From: Anaerolineales bacterium
GTDB taxonomy: Bacteria > Chloroflexota > Anaerolineae > Anaerolineales > Villigracilaceae
DNA length: 64,000 bases
Assembly: GCA_016927315.1 (NCBI GenBank)
Contig: JAFGMV010000051.1
Span: 1 to 64,000, forward strand
Direction: 5' to 3'
The number at the start of each line of letters is the position of its first letter. Position 1 is the stretch's first letter. This document shows positions 43,040 through 51,541 of the stretch, in pieces. A program made the translations under genes and the position numbers. The notes below the pieces were generated by a model, which saw nothing but the letters and a program-made list of their open reading frames with translations, was not told where the DNA came from and did not search any database.

Positions 43040-44335
43040 TTACTCATAGAATAATGGCAGCCGAGGCGGCGCCTGCTCACTCCATTTAATGGCTCCCAGG
43101 AGCACGGGAAGCACTTCTTCCAGCTTTTCCTGGTCATTGGCATGGATGGTAAGGAGCGGATCTCCCTTTTCGACCCGGTCCCCGACCTTGTGGTGGATGA
43201 CCAACCCGACAGCGTGATCGATGGGATCCCCCTTACGGGCCCGTCCGGCCCCCAGCACCACCGCCATCTCACCAAAAGCCCGGGCCTCGATCTGCGACAG
43301 GTACCCGCTGCGGGGCGCTTCCACCATCTGGACAAACTCTGCCCGTGGCAATTTTTGCGGGGTATCGACATAGCTCACATCGCCTCCCTGGGCTTCGACC
43401 AATACACGAAATTGCTGGAAAGCACGTCCGTCTGCAATGGCCTGCCCAGCCAGGGAACGGGCCGCGGCTTCATCCTGCACTACCCGGCCCAACACCAGCA
43501 TCTGGGCCGCGACATGCAGGCAGTGTTCCCTGAAATCTCCCGGTCCGCCGCCCTGCAGGGTTTCGATCGCTTCCACAACTTCCAGGGCATTGCCGACTGC
43601 AAATCCCAGGGGCTGGTTCATATCCGAAAGCAGCGTAACCACTTCCCGGCCGGCCAGCTCTCCGATCAACTTCATCAGGCCGGCCAGTTCACGCGCCTGC
43701 TCCAGGGTGGCCATGAACGCCCCATTGCCGGTCTTGACGTCTAAAACAATCGCCTGGGCGCCGGCCGCGATCTTTTTGCTCATGATCGAGGCGGCAATCA
43801 GCGGCAGCGACTGCACGGTCCCGGTTACGTCCCGCAGGGCGTACAGCTTTCCATCCGCCGGGGCCAGGTCCAGGGTCTGGCCGGTCAGGACAATGCCTTT
43901 CTCTTTGAGTTGGGTCTTGAACTCATCGGTGGTCAGGTCACAGCGATAGCCGGGGATCGACTCCATTTTATCCAGCGTCCCCCCGCTGAATCCCAGGCCG
44001 CGGCCAGACATCTTCCCCACCGGCAGGCCGCAGGCCGCCGTCACGGGCAGGACCACCAGGGTGGTCTTGTCACCCACCCCGCCGGAAGAATGTTTGTCAA
44101 CAGCAATATCGACCACGCCCGAGAGGTCCAGCGTCTGGCCAGAGAATGCCATCGCCAGGGTCAGGTCGGTAGTCTCCCGGGGGGTCATACCGTTCAGCAG
44201 CACGGCCATCGCCCAGGCCGCCACCTGGTAGTCGGGGATGTCGCCACGCGTAAAGCCGGTAACGAAAGTATTGATCTCGTCGCGGGTCAGTTCCCCTTTG
44301 TCGCGCTTCTTGACAATAATATCGACCGCTCGCAT
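43040..44335 (-). CDS. Pyrimidine-nucleoside (thymidine) phosphorylase
   Basis: A 431-residue enzyme that splits pyrimidine nucleosides with phosphate into base and (deoxy)ribose 1-phosphate for salvage. The family signature [20 protein letters not shown] is present, with [13 protein letters not shown] (phosphate and base site) and [10 protein letters not shown]. The start at 44335 has GGAGG 6 bases upstream; the frame open to 44524 is non-coding leader. It is a single gene whose upstream region holds an array of palindromes (44520-44599). Confidence 0.95.
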   Translation of the reverse strand: MRAVDIIVKKRDKGELTRDEINTFVTGFTRGDIPDYQVAAWAMAVLLNGMTPRETTDLTLAMAFSGQTLDLSGVVDIAVDKHSSGGVGDKTTLVVLPVTAACGLPVGKMSGRGLGFSGGTLDKMESIPGYRCDLTTDEFKTQLKEKGIVLTGQTLDLAPADGKLYALRDVTGTVQSLPLIAASIMSKKIAAGAQAIVLDVKTGNGAFMATLEQARELAGLMKLIGELAGREVVTLLSDMNQPLGFAVGNALEVVEAIETLQGGGPGDFREHCLHVAAQMLVLGRVVQDEAAARSLAGQAIADGRAFQQFRVLVEAQGGDVSYVDTPQKLPRAEFVQMVEAPRSGYLSQIEARAFGEMAVVLGAGRARKGDPIDHAVGLVIHHKVGDRVEKGDPLLTIHANDQEKLEEVLPVLLGAIKWSEQAPPRLPLFYE

Positions 44336-44519
44336 GAGCCCTCCTTCAGGATTCGGTAGCCTTATTGTATCGTATTTTGTCAATTGTCGGACAAACGACC
44401 AGCCCGGGGGTGTCTCCATACGCAGAGAAGATCGTATCGTACCGCATGCAGTGACAGGTACGGAAAGGAAAAAAATAGATACCGTCATTTCCGGGATCAG
44501 CCGGGCAGGTAATTTCCAA

Positions 44520-44599
44520 ACCACCCTGGTACTTTATCTGAACCACCGTGGTGTTTTCATCGATTCACCACGGTGGTTTCCCCGATTCACCACAGTGGT
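44520..44599. promoter_or_regulatory. Array of four 12-bp palindromes (operator-like)
   Basis: ACCACCCTGGTA (44520-44531), ACCACCGTGGTG (44542-44553), CACCACGGTGGT (44566-44577) and CACCACAGTGGT (44588-44599). Each is a near-perfect dyad and their starts are 22, 24 and 22 bases apart, close to two helical turns. The array lies between the divergent phosphorylase and lipoprotein genes. It looks like a cooperative repressor or activator site; the protein is unknown. Sites 2 and 3 can also form one long hairpin. Confidence 0.6.
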
Positions 44600-44752
44600 T
44601 CGGGCAACGGATGGCGACCGGTTCCCAACCGTCCGCCGCCCGTTCTAACGCTATCGCCACAGACCCACACATAGAAAGCATCCTGAGACCGCAAAATCCT
44701 TGCTTTCCGACAGCAACAGGTATATGATTTAACGCGAACAGGATGGATGCGC

Positions 44753-45517
44753 ATGAACGATAACATACGATTTCCCCAATGGACCCTGGTATGTATCTTC
44801 CTGGCCGCTTCCTGCGGCCCAAAACCCGCACCGGTACCCAACCTGGCCAACCCGGCCTCGGTATACTGCCAGGAACAGGGCGGCCGCCCGGAAATCATCA
44901 ACGCAGCGGACGGCAGCCAGACTGGGGTGTGTTACTTCCCGGACGGCAGTTCCTGTGAAGAATGGGCCTATTTCCGCGGGGAGTGCAGACCCTCCGGAAG
45001 CGGAACGGGAGAACACCCCACCGCCCTGCCGGTCGCCCCGGCAGACTACCAGGGCTGGTGGACGTATACCCACCGGGTATATCCTTTCTCGATCAGGCTG
45101 CCGGAAGACTGGGTCGTGGAAGAGGCGACCACCAGCGACCCGCTGATGAACGGGCACAGCCTCCAACTGCACCCGGAGCACACGACCAGCGGAGAAAGCA
45201 TCCGCATGACCTTCCGGGCTGCAGGAGAATCGACCCCGCTGTGGCCGACCGGCGCAGGCCAGGGGGAATTCGTCCCGGCCGGTACCCTGGAGATCGCCGG
45301 GCAGCCGGCGGTACGCATGCTGCTGACCTGCCCGACTGGCGAAGTGACCTCCATCTGGTACCAGCCGGAGCAAGACACCCCGGGCCTGCGGCGCGGCGAT
45401 CTGGAGTTCGGTTTCATCTTCCAGGCTGCAGCAGACCACTGCCAGACGGACCGCAGCCTGGAAGGGAAGGTCCAGCTCCTGGGCGAGATGATCATCGCTT
45501 CGTTACAGTTGCAATAG
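44753..45517 (+). CDS. Lipoprotein with DUF333 domain
   Basis: A 254-residue protein with lipobox LAASC. The DUF333 pattern follows at once: NPASVYCQEQGGRPEII, then GVCYFPDGSSCEEWAYFRGEC, with four cysteines likely in disulfides. The C-terminal about 150 residues (starting near YPFSIRLPEDWVVEE) form a beta-rich domain with a Cys pair, not recognised. It is divergent from the phosphorylase gene and may share its operator array. Confidence 0.82.
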   Translation: MNDNIRFPQWTLVCIFLAASCGPKPAPVPNLANPASVYCQEQGGRPEIINAADGSQTGVCYFPDGSSCEEWAYFRGECRPSGSGTGEHPTALPVAPADYQGWWTYTHRVYPFSIRLPEDWVVEEATTSDPLMNGHSLQLHPEHTTSGESIRMTFRAAGESTPLWPTGAGQGEFVPAGTLEIAGQPAVRMLLTCPTGEVTSIWYQPEQDTPGLRRGDLEFGFIFQAAADHCQTDRSLEGKVQLLGEMIIASLQLQ

Positions 45518-45571
45518 AATCCGACTCACAAGAACCTGAATATTAAGGAGAATTCCAACTCTCTCACCCCC

Positions 45572-45598
45572 GCCCCCTCTCCCGTTGGGAGAGGGGGC
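45572..45598 (+). terminator. 12-bp hairpin after the DUF333 lipoprotein gene
   Basis: GCCCCCTCTCCC (45572-45583) pairs with GGGAGAGGGGGC (45587-45598) around GTT. There is no T run, so it may be a REP-like element that stabilises or ends the transcript. A similar, broken C-rich motif lies near 12410. Confidence 0.6.
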
Positions 45599-45676
45599 AA
45601 CAATTCATATCAAGACCCCAAAGGTTTTCGATACCGTCAGGGTCTGTTTTTGTTACTGACAATCTTTGAGTTTATT

Positions 45677-45828
45677 TACTTTAACAATGTCACATTAAGG
45701 CTGAAACCAAAGTTTTTAACCACAAAGGATACAAAGGAAACCTTCAGTTTTAGCATTTTGATCTCCTTTGTGCTCCTTTGTGAACTTTGTGGTGAAAGGT
45801 TTTGAAATGTGACAGTGTCGAACTACCT
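45677..45828. repeat. Dispersed repeat family A, copy 2
   Basis: About 150 bases matching 10930-11092 (shared pieces include 'ctgaaaccaaagtttttaac' and 'ttgtggtgaaagg'). The inner inverted repeat ACCACAAAG / CTTTGTGGT is perfect. Its right end reaches the stop codon of the next minus-strand gene. Confidence 0.8.
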
Positions 45829-47451
45829 GACATCACCAACAGTCTTCAGGATGTCGGGGGTGTAGTAATCGGGATCATCGGGATTATTGGGGCGTGAGGC
45901 GCTGGCCGACAGGGCCGGGTCTTGGGGGTCACCGTTGAACTTGCCGGAGTCGTCGCCGTCTTCGGTTGTCCCGCCGCCGCTGACGCCCTTGCCATCAATC
46001 GAAATGATGGGGGTCAGATGACTGCTTTCCACATCCGGACCGCCAAGAATATCCGGTTCCGGGGCCGAGCCGCCGGTTCCCGAACCGGTGTAGGGCATTC
46101 CAAAATCGCCATCGATTGGGTCTCCCTCGGTATTGGTCTGTGCCGGAGGGGTTTCATCATCTGTCTCCTGCGGCCGCCAGACGCCGTCCTTCCCCATCGT
46201 ATAGGTAACTCCTGTATCCTTATCTGTGACGGTCGTGCTGCCCCCTTCCTTCATCCCCTGAACATCCAGGGAGCGCTGGTGCCTGCCCCAGGCTTTCTCA
46301 TCGACGCCACTCGGGGCGCCGGGTTCCTTCCCCTTCCCACCAGTGCTGATTACAGCCGGCCCACCGCCGGAGGTGCCGGAACCATTTACCAGGCCGCCCA
46401 ACCCGGTATTGGTCCTGACGCCCTTTTCGATCAGGCCGTGAGCGCCCATACCGATTCCCAAGACCTTTGCTTCTGGCAGGTTCTCGGGCAGGATCTTTCC
46501 GAGATCACCGGCTGAATGAACGTCTGCAATATCCTTCCCGCCCAGCGGATCGAGGCCGGCTCCCTCGCTTCCATCCACCCGGATAACCACCGGGACCGGC
46601 TGCGCTGCGGCAGAAGTTTGTTCCGCAGTCTCAGGGATCGCCAGCGGTGCAGCGGCGGCTTTTCCTGCGGCAGCCTGCGGCCCGGGCAGGTTAATGGGTG
46701 TGGCTTCCTCTTTTTCACCTTCCCCCGACCCGGCGGGCTGCAGATCACTGAGGTCCTCACGCAGTTTGGGCATGCGCCCCATGACCGTATTGGTCTCTTC
46801 GAGAACAACCTGATCATGAGGAGGTGTGTTGTGGTCTAAATCCTTCGGTTCGGGAGGATGACCGGGTTCATACATCACTTCACTGAAGTCAGTGCGCATT
46901 TCCGGCAAGCTGCCCTGTACGGTTTTTTCATCACCGGCGCCGTCCAGGGTGTCATTTTTATCTTCATCACCGCCCAGATAGCCGCTGCCATCCGGCAGTT
47001 CCCCAGGGCGGCAGCAGTACTGCGGCCCGGGCAGGTTTATGGGCGTGGCCTCCTCTTTTTCACCTTCCCCCGACCCGGCGGACTGCAGACCACTGAGGTC
47101 CTCACGCAGTTTGGGCATGCGCCCCATGACCGTATTGGCCTCTTCCTGACCCGCCATGGTATCAGTTTCGCTTTCCCCATCGCCCAGATAGCCGCTGCCA
47201 TCCGGCAGTTCCCCAGGGGGGCAGCAGTACCGGGCGCCCGCCTCGACCTCCGCACCCTGGGAGGCTTTCCCTACGGGAGCGTCGATAATGCTGCTCAGGG
47301 CTTGCTGCACGGCTTCGGCCTGCCGGTAATCCCCGCCCTGTTCAACGAACGAACGGGGTTCAGTGGTGGCATCATTCAGTTTCTCGACTTCTGTACTGCG
47401 GCTTTCGCCGTTTTCGATCTGACTTTCGTTTGAATTAATGATGTTTTCCAT
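45823..47451 (-). CDS. Acidic, repetitive protein with Cys-Cys motifs, unknown
   Basis: Not recognised. The 542-residue protein has no signal peptide or TM helix and is rich in G, D, E, P and T. Internal repeats: YCC[PR]PGELPDGSGYLG at about 75-90 and 145-160, and TV[MQ]G[RS][ML]P[KE][LM]R[ET]D at about 107, 177 and 222. A block of about 120 bases (46688-46806) is repeated almost exactly 345 bases away (47033-47152), so the repeats expanded recently. The C-terminal half (from about 260) has GGGP and STGG stretches and looks disordered. AAGGAGAT lies before the ATG at 47451. Confidence 0.72.
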   Translation of the reverse strand: MENIINSNESQIENGESRSTEVEKLNDATTEPRSFVEQGGDYRQAEAVQQALSSIIDAPVGKASQGAEVEAGARYCCPPGELPDGSGYLGDGESETDTMAGQEEANTVMGRMPKLREDLSGLQSAGSGEGEKEEATPINLPGPQYCCRPGELPDGSGYLGGDEDKNDTLDGAGDEKTVQGSLPEMRTDFSEVMYEPGHPPEPKDLDHNTPPHDQVVLEETNTVMGRMPKLREDLSDLQPAGSGEGEKEEATPINLPGPQAAAGKAAAAPLAIPETAEQTSAAAQPVPVVIRVDGSEGAGLDPLGGKDIADVHSAGDLGKILPENLPEAKVLGIGMGAHGLIEKGVRTNTGLGGLVNGSGTSGGGPAVISTGGKGKEPGAPSGVDEKAWGRHQRSLDVQGMKEGGSTTVTDKDTGVTYTMGKDGVWRPQETDDETPPAQTNTEGDPIDGDFGMPYTGSGTGGSAPEPDILGGPDVESSHLTPIISIDGKGVSGGGTTEDGDDSGKFNGDPQDPALSASASRPNNPDDPDYYTPDILKTVGDVR

Positions 47452-47581
47452 TTCTAATCTCCTTTTGATTGGTAACATATTGATTGGTTGGTCTGGCTCG
47501 ATGAGGAGAGTTAAAATGCTATGGATTATGCCTCATAACTTTTGTGTTACTTGTGTCTGCCCGGTTTTGTTATTTCTTATC

Positions 47582-47675
47582 TTTACAGAGTGCTGCGAAA
47601 TTCCTGAACTGAAATTCTGGTTTTTGAAGGTGCGTTATTGGATCCAAGTTTAGATATTTATGCAAGAAGCAGTAG
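47582..47675 (+). repeat. Dispersed repeat family B, copy 3
   Basis: About 94 bases, nearly identical to 12482-12576 except in the left arm of the stem (AATTCCTGAAC in place of AATATCTAAAC), which breaks the hairpin. The right arm is intact. Confidence 0.8.
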
Positions 47676-47826
47676 TTCCTTTCTGTTGTCCTCCTGAAAA
47701 ATAAAAAAGCCTCTTGCTCGCATCCTGATCGAAAGATACACCCGGGCGGGGTTTTCGATCCTGATTTGAGTAAGAAGCTGTGTGGGTTGTCTCAGGAAGT
47801 GACTGAAATTTAATCTTATTATATGG

Positions 47827-47847
47827 TATTCCCCTTGAAAGGGAATA
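47827..47847 (-). terminator. Weak hairpin after the S51-like gene
   Basis: TATTCCC pairs with GGGAATA around a 7-base loop. On the minus strand it lies about 45 bases past the stop of the gene at 47893 and is followed by AT-rich DNA without a clear T run. Confidence 0.5.
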
Positions 47848-47892
47848 GCTCTCTGTTCCTATTCTGCCTGAAGTATTTTCATCTTACAAGGA

Positions 47893-48945
47893 TCAGGCTT
47901 TAACCAGTTTCTGCCCTTCGGGGGTATCCTGGACCAGCCAGCCCTGCCCGGCGATCCGGTCTCGCAGTTGGTCTGATTTTCCCCAATCCCGGTCTGAACG
48001 GGCCTGCCGCCGCGCTTCGACCAGCGCCAGGATCTCTGCCGGGGGGGTGCTGTCATCCGGGGAAACGGCATGCTCCGAGAGCAGTTCCCAGACCTTGTCG
48101 GGGATGTCTTCCCTGGGTTCCGGCCAGGCACAACAGTCGCCCAGGGTCTGGATATCGAACCGGGACCCATCGGGGTAGACCTCTTCGCAGTCCCGTTTGA
48201 TAACCGTGACGGAACCGACCCCGCTGACCGTACACACACCGGCAGCCATATGCCAGACCAGTCCGGTGTGCTCATCCAGGCCAATCAATACCTGGTCGGG
48301 CGGCAGCTGTACTCGCCATTCGTCAAAACGCTCCAGACCCAGAAAACAGCGGCTGGTATCCAGGTCGGCGCCGCCCTCGGTATTGTTCCAGTGCGGGACA
48401 AAAGTCAGCGGAAGGTTGAAAGACGAGAAAAGGTCCAGCCCGGGCCGGTAATGCACATCCTCGCCGGCCTTGAAGATCTCATAGACTGGCAGCACAGAGG
48501 CGCCAACCGATATGGCTGCGGCGCTGGAAAAGACCAGCGCCGCCCCCAGGCGGTGTCTGGCCCGCAGGAGTTCCCAGGCCAGACTGCCCTGCAGCTGCCG
48601 GACTGCATAGGTCGGGCTGCCAGGCCCCATGAAGATCAGGTTGGCGTTCATCAACGGCGCCAGGATTTGTGGGTCATCCGGGCTGAAAGCGCCGCCGAGC
48701 TTACGGGCCGGGACCACATCGATCTGCGGATTGTAATTCTGCAGGCGGGCCGCCAGATACTCAGCCACCCTACCGGCTACCTGGGCTGAATTCAGTTCAA
48801 ACCCGGCCGGGGTTTCCAGCACAGCCACGCGCAGCAGTCCGGGGATCTCTTTTGCCAGCGTTTCGAAGATACGCCCTCCGGCATACGAAGTTTCACCGGA
48901 ACCCAGGAAAGCGATGCGCCCCATCTTATTGCTGGTGTGGTGCAT
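47893..48945 (-). CDS. Peptidase-S51-like protein fused to a cysteinyl-tRNA-synthetase-type tail
   Basis: A 350-residue protein. Residues about 9-270 resemble class I glutamine-amidotransferase-like peptidases of the S51/cyanophycinase group: IAFLGSGETS, FMGPGSPTYAVRQL, and LVFSSAAAISVGA, where the serine nucleophile region should be; the exact triad is uncertain. Residues about 300-350 (PAEILALVEARRQARSDRDWGKSD) match the C-terminal segment of cysteinyl-tRNA synthetase, ending in the usual D-T-P-E-G-Q. A complete synthetase is not present. GGAG lies about 9 bases before the ATG. The peroxiredoxin gene ends 68 bases upstream. Confidence 0.78.
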   Translation of the reverse strand: MHHTSNKMGRIAFLGSGETSYAGGRIFETLAKEIPGLLRVAVLETPAGFELNSAQVAGRVAEYLAARLQNYNPQIDVVPARKLGGAFSPDDPQILAPLMNANLIFMGPGSPTYAVRQLQGSLAWELLRARHRLGAALVFSSAAAISVGASVLPVYEIFKAGEDVHYRPGLDLFSSFNLPLTFVPHWNNTEGGADLDTSRCFLGLERFDEWRVQLPPDQVLIGLDEHTGLVWHMAAGVCTVSGVGSVTVIKRDCEEVYPDGSRFDIQTLGDCCAWPEPREDIPDKVWELLSEHAVSPDDSTPPAEILALVEARRQARSDRDWGKSDQLRDRIAGQGWLVQDTPEGQKLVKA

Positions 48946-49013
48946 GGCAAGTACTCCTTACAATCATCGGGGCGAAGGCGGATCCTCGACCCGCTCGCCT
49001 CTCGTACAAAAAC

Positions 49014-49514
49014 CTACGTGACTGGTTCCTTGACAGGTTCAGGTCCGGGACTCTTACCATTGATCATATCCAGCAGGCGCAGGAGGAAGGCATTCTCGGG
49101 GATATCGGCCATCGAACCGCCATAATGCTGGAAGCGCACCTGACCCTGCCTGTCGATCAACATAACTGCCGGCATACGCCCCAATTTGAGCAGCCTGACC
49201 TCCTGTTTGTACTGGTCGGCCACAATATGCCCCGGGTCCGGCAAGCCGATAAAGGGCAGGTCATTCTCCGTCCAGATATTCTTGAAGGTTTTCAAATCGT
49301 CCGGACCAACCGCCAGGATCTCAGCCTCCCGCGCCTGGAATGCCCCGTATTCATCCCGCAGGTTCCTTAACTGGGAACGACAGTAAGGGCAGTGAAAACC
49401 GCGCAGGAACGCCAGGATGACATTCCTGCCCCTGAAATCAGACAGGCGGACACTGCGTCCATGCACATCATTCAGTTCAAAATCGGGAGCAATACTAAAT
49501 TCCTTGGGTTTCAT
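49014..49514 (-). CDS. Peroxiredoxin-like thioredoxin-fold protein (AhpC/TSA)
   Basis: A 166-residue protein. APDFELNDVHGRSVRLSDFRG is the AhpC/TSA start, and the active site is FLRGFHCPYCRSQL with C-P-Y-C. It should reduce peroxides or act as a thiol oxidoreductase in the cytoplasm. ATG 49514 lies one base after the stop of the alpha/beta hydrolase gene; the longer frame from 49652 runs through that gene and was rejected. Confidence 0.9.
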   Translation of the reverse strand: MKPKEFSIAPDFELNDVHGRSVRLSDFRGRNVILAFLRGFHCPYCRSQLRNLRDEYGAFQAREAEILAVGPDDLKTFKNIWTENDLPFIGLPDPGHIVADQYKQEVRLLKLGRMPAVMLIDRQGQVRFQHYGGSMADIPENAFLLRLLDMINGKSPGPEPVKEPVT

Positions 49515-49515
49515 G

Positions 49516-50259
49516 CTACTGGCCCAACTGCCCCAAAAAGGCTGCCGTTGCCTCCACTGCCTGGCGCTGCTGGTCCACGCGGGAAATGGCGGCCTGGTTA
49601 TCCCCGGGCTGGACCCCATAATCCCCAAATTGGGCATGGTTGCCGCCTTCAATCACCAACCATTCCGTGGTTGATGGCAGCCGCTCCCGGGAGGCAATGA
49701 AGGGGGCCATGCCGGCCATATCGCGGTCGCCATACACCGAAAGGACGTCAATATCGAACCGGCTCAGGTCGTTGCTTTCGGCCGGATACGAAGCCCACAG
49801 AACCAGCGCCTCGACAGCTTCAGGATAGGCGTAAATATAATTGGCGGCCATTGCTCCACCCAATGAATGCCCACCAACCGCCCAGTGCTCGATAAGTGGG
49901 AAGCGCGGCAGTACCGTCCCGGCCTTATGCGGAGCAAAGACCATCAGGTTGAGCGGCGCCGGTACCAGGACTACCAGGTAACCCTCCACCGCGATTTCCC
50001 GCAGTGCAGGCGCATAGGAGCGTTCATCGACATGACCTCCGGGATAGAAGATCAGGCCTGTAGTTGGCTGCAGGCTGGCGGGTTGGAAAGTTGTGAAGTC
50101 ACCGGCTGCGGTGACAACAACCTGCTCGTCAGACTGCAGGGCAGCCAGGGCTTCAGGGCCCGGGCCGAGCGGGTTTTCTGCCCAGAACACAAAACCCAGC
50201 ACTCCCAACAGGAGCACGGCAAGTAAAGTGAGTCCGGTATATTTCAGGATTTTCTTCAT
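49516..50259 (-). CDS. Membrane-anchored alpha/beta hydrolase
   Basis: A 247-residue protein. An N-terminal helix (about 6-28) anchors it in the membrane. The hydrolase core has the nucleophile elbow GGHSLGG, an acidic residue in VYGDRDMA and a His in GGNHAQFGDYG, giving a full triad. The fold group includes dienelactone-hydrolase-like and carboxylesterase enzymes; substrate unknown. Its ATG overlaps the UdgB stop codon by four bases. Confidence 0.88.
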   Translation of the reverse strand: MKKILKYTGLTLLAVLLLGVLGFVFWAENPLGPGPEALAALQSDEQVVVTAAGDFTTFQPASLQPTTGLIFYPGGHVDERSYAPALREIAVEGYLVVLVPAPLNLMVFAPHKAGTVLPRFPLIEHWAVGGHSLGGAMAANYIYAYPEAVEALVLWASYPAESNDLSRFDIDVLSVYGDRDMAGMAPFIASRERLPSTTEWLVIEGGNHAQFGDYGVQPGDNQAAISRVDQQRQAVEATAAFLGQLGQ

Positions 50260-50921
50260 GAGACCTCAAGTAACTGACGAGCCCGGGTCCAGACCTGGTC
50301 GAACATCTCCACCGTCAGGCGGCCGGTCTGGGTGTTCTGGCGGCTGGGATGGTAGGAACACAGCAGCCAGGCGCCATCATCGAACTGGAAAGCGGCGCCA
50401 TGGGCGAATTTCCAGCCGGGTTTGCGGGCTGAATAGATTTTCAGGATCCTATCAAACGCGATACGCCCCAAGACAACAACCACCCGAGGCCGGAGCAGTT
50501 CGAGCTCACATTCCAGGTAGGGCTGGCAGGCATCCAGTTCCTGTGCAGTGGGTTTATTCCGGGGCGGCGCACAGCGCCCGGAAGCGGTAATGTACATATC
50601 GTTCAAAATCAGGCCATCGTCACGCCCGGTTGAAAGCGGCTGGCTGGCAAACCCGGCCCGGTGCAGAGCCGGAAAGAGGAAGTCCCCGGAAGCATCTCCC
50701 GTGAACTGACGTCCGGTGCGGTTGGAACCATGCGCCCCCGGAGCCAGCCCGACTACCAGCACTTTTGCTCCTGGATCACCAAAACCCGGGACTGGTTTTC
50801 CCCAATATTCGTCTTCCAGATAAGCCCTGCGTTTGGTAATGGAAATCTCTTCTCTCCACTTCACCAGGCGGGGACATTTTCGACAGGAAATTATTTCCTG
50901 GTTTAAATTTTCAAGACTCAT
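50256..50921 (-). CDS. udgB: Family 5 uracil-DNA glycosylase (UdgB)
   Basis: A 221-residue enzyme that removes uracil and other deaminated bases from DNA. CRKCPRL near the start gives two of the cluster cysteines, and GRCAPP and the later SYHPSRQNTQTGRLT include the other conserved sites. GLAPGAHGSNRTGRQFTGD is motif 1 without the polar Asp of family 1, as in UDGb. It leads the group UdgB, hydrolase, peroxiredoxin, with stop/start overlaps. Confidence 0.9.
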   Translation of the reverse strand: MSLENLNQEIISCRKCPRLVKWREEISITKRRAYLEDEYWGKPVPGFGDPGAKVLVVGLAPGAHGSNRTGRQFTGDASGDFLFPALHRAGFASQPLSTGRDDGLILNDMYITASGRCAPPRNKPTAQELDACQPYLECELELLRPRVVVVLGRIAFDRILKIYSARKPGWKFAHGAAFQFDDGAWLLCSYHPSRQNTQTGRLTVEMFDQVWTRARQLLEVS

Positions 50922-50985
50922 GGGATAGATTGTACTCGATCAACATTGGATTAGTCTCAGAAACATCCCTCGCCGCCTGGAAATC

Positions 50986-51522
50986 CTATAAAATCCTGAA
51001 GATAACCACCAGCAAAGAAATAAAATTGATTGGTAAATACAGATATAGTATGATTGAAATCCGATCTGCAAGAAAAAGGATCAATTTTCTCAGATGCTCG
51101 AAGCGAGAAGCCGCGTAGATCATACTCGTCAATACCAACAAGTACGTTACCACCACCGTCAGCAGATACCGGTAAGATGGGAAATCCATTGTCAGCGTCT
51201 TTTGAAGGTATATGGAAAACCCGGCTGCCAGAGCAATTGTCAGTGATCCTTTATACGAAAAACCCTCCCGGTACCAGCCTGCCGGCAGCAGAAAACCCAA
51301 AAGAACCAGGAGGGATGTGACCAGAACACTTTCGACAAGTGCAAATGTCATCATATAAGCGAATATTGAAAATAATTCCCAAACTCCATACATCAGGATA
51401 AATGCCGGGAATTCATAAAAATACATTTTTATCGACCAGGCATATACAGCAAACACGACCACACCAAAAACCATGCTGATTTCGTTTCTTGCCGGAAATC
51501 TTCCAAACAGTTTTTTCATCAT
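50986..51522 (-). CDS. Membrane protein, about five TM helices, unknown
   Basis: Not recognised. A 178-residue hydrophobic protein (MMKKLFGRFPARNEI start) with about five helices and a short basic loop (ASRFEHLRKL). It starts 19 bases after the sulfatase-like gene and probably forms one operon with it and AlaX. It may help move or anchor the substrate of the sulfatase-like enzyme. Confidence 0.65.
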   Translation of the reverse strand: MMKKLFGRFPARNEISMVFGVVVFAVYAWSIKMYFYEFPAFILMYGVWELFSIFAYMMTFALVESVLVTSLLVLLGFLLPAGWYREGFSYKGSLTIALAAGFSIYLQKTLTMDFPSYRYLLTVVVTYLLVLTSMIYAASRFEHLRKLILFLADRISIILYLYLPINFISLLVVIFRIL

Positions 51523-51541
51523 CTTCAGAAGTTATACCCGT

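Larger units (their letters stand above)
47452..47892. other. 441-base gap with repeat and terminator
   Basis: Holds the upstream region of the Cys-Cys protein gene, repeat family B copy 3 (47582-47675) and a hairpin (47827-47847). A 45-codon plus-strand frame from 47516 with GAGGAG upstream runs into the repeat; it is not annotated as a gene. Confidence 0.5.

Noticed and set aside
46858-47433. Plus-strand frame of 191 codons opposite the Cys-Cys repeat protein
   Set aside because: Mirror of the repeated DNA; no SD or domain, and the minus frame has AAGGAGAT at its start.
47516-47653. Plus-strand 45-codon frame with GAGGAG upstream
   Set aside because: About half of it lies in repeat family B and the sequence shows no conserved feature; kept out as a gene despite the SD.
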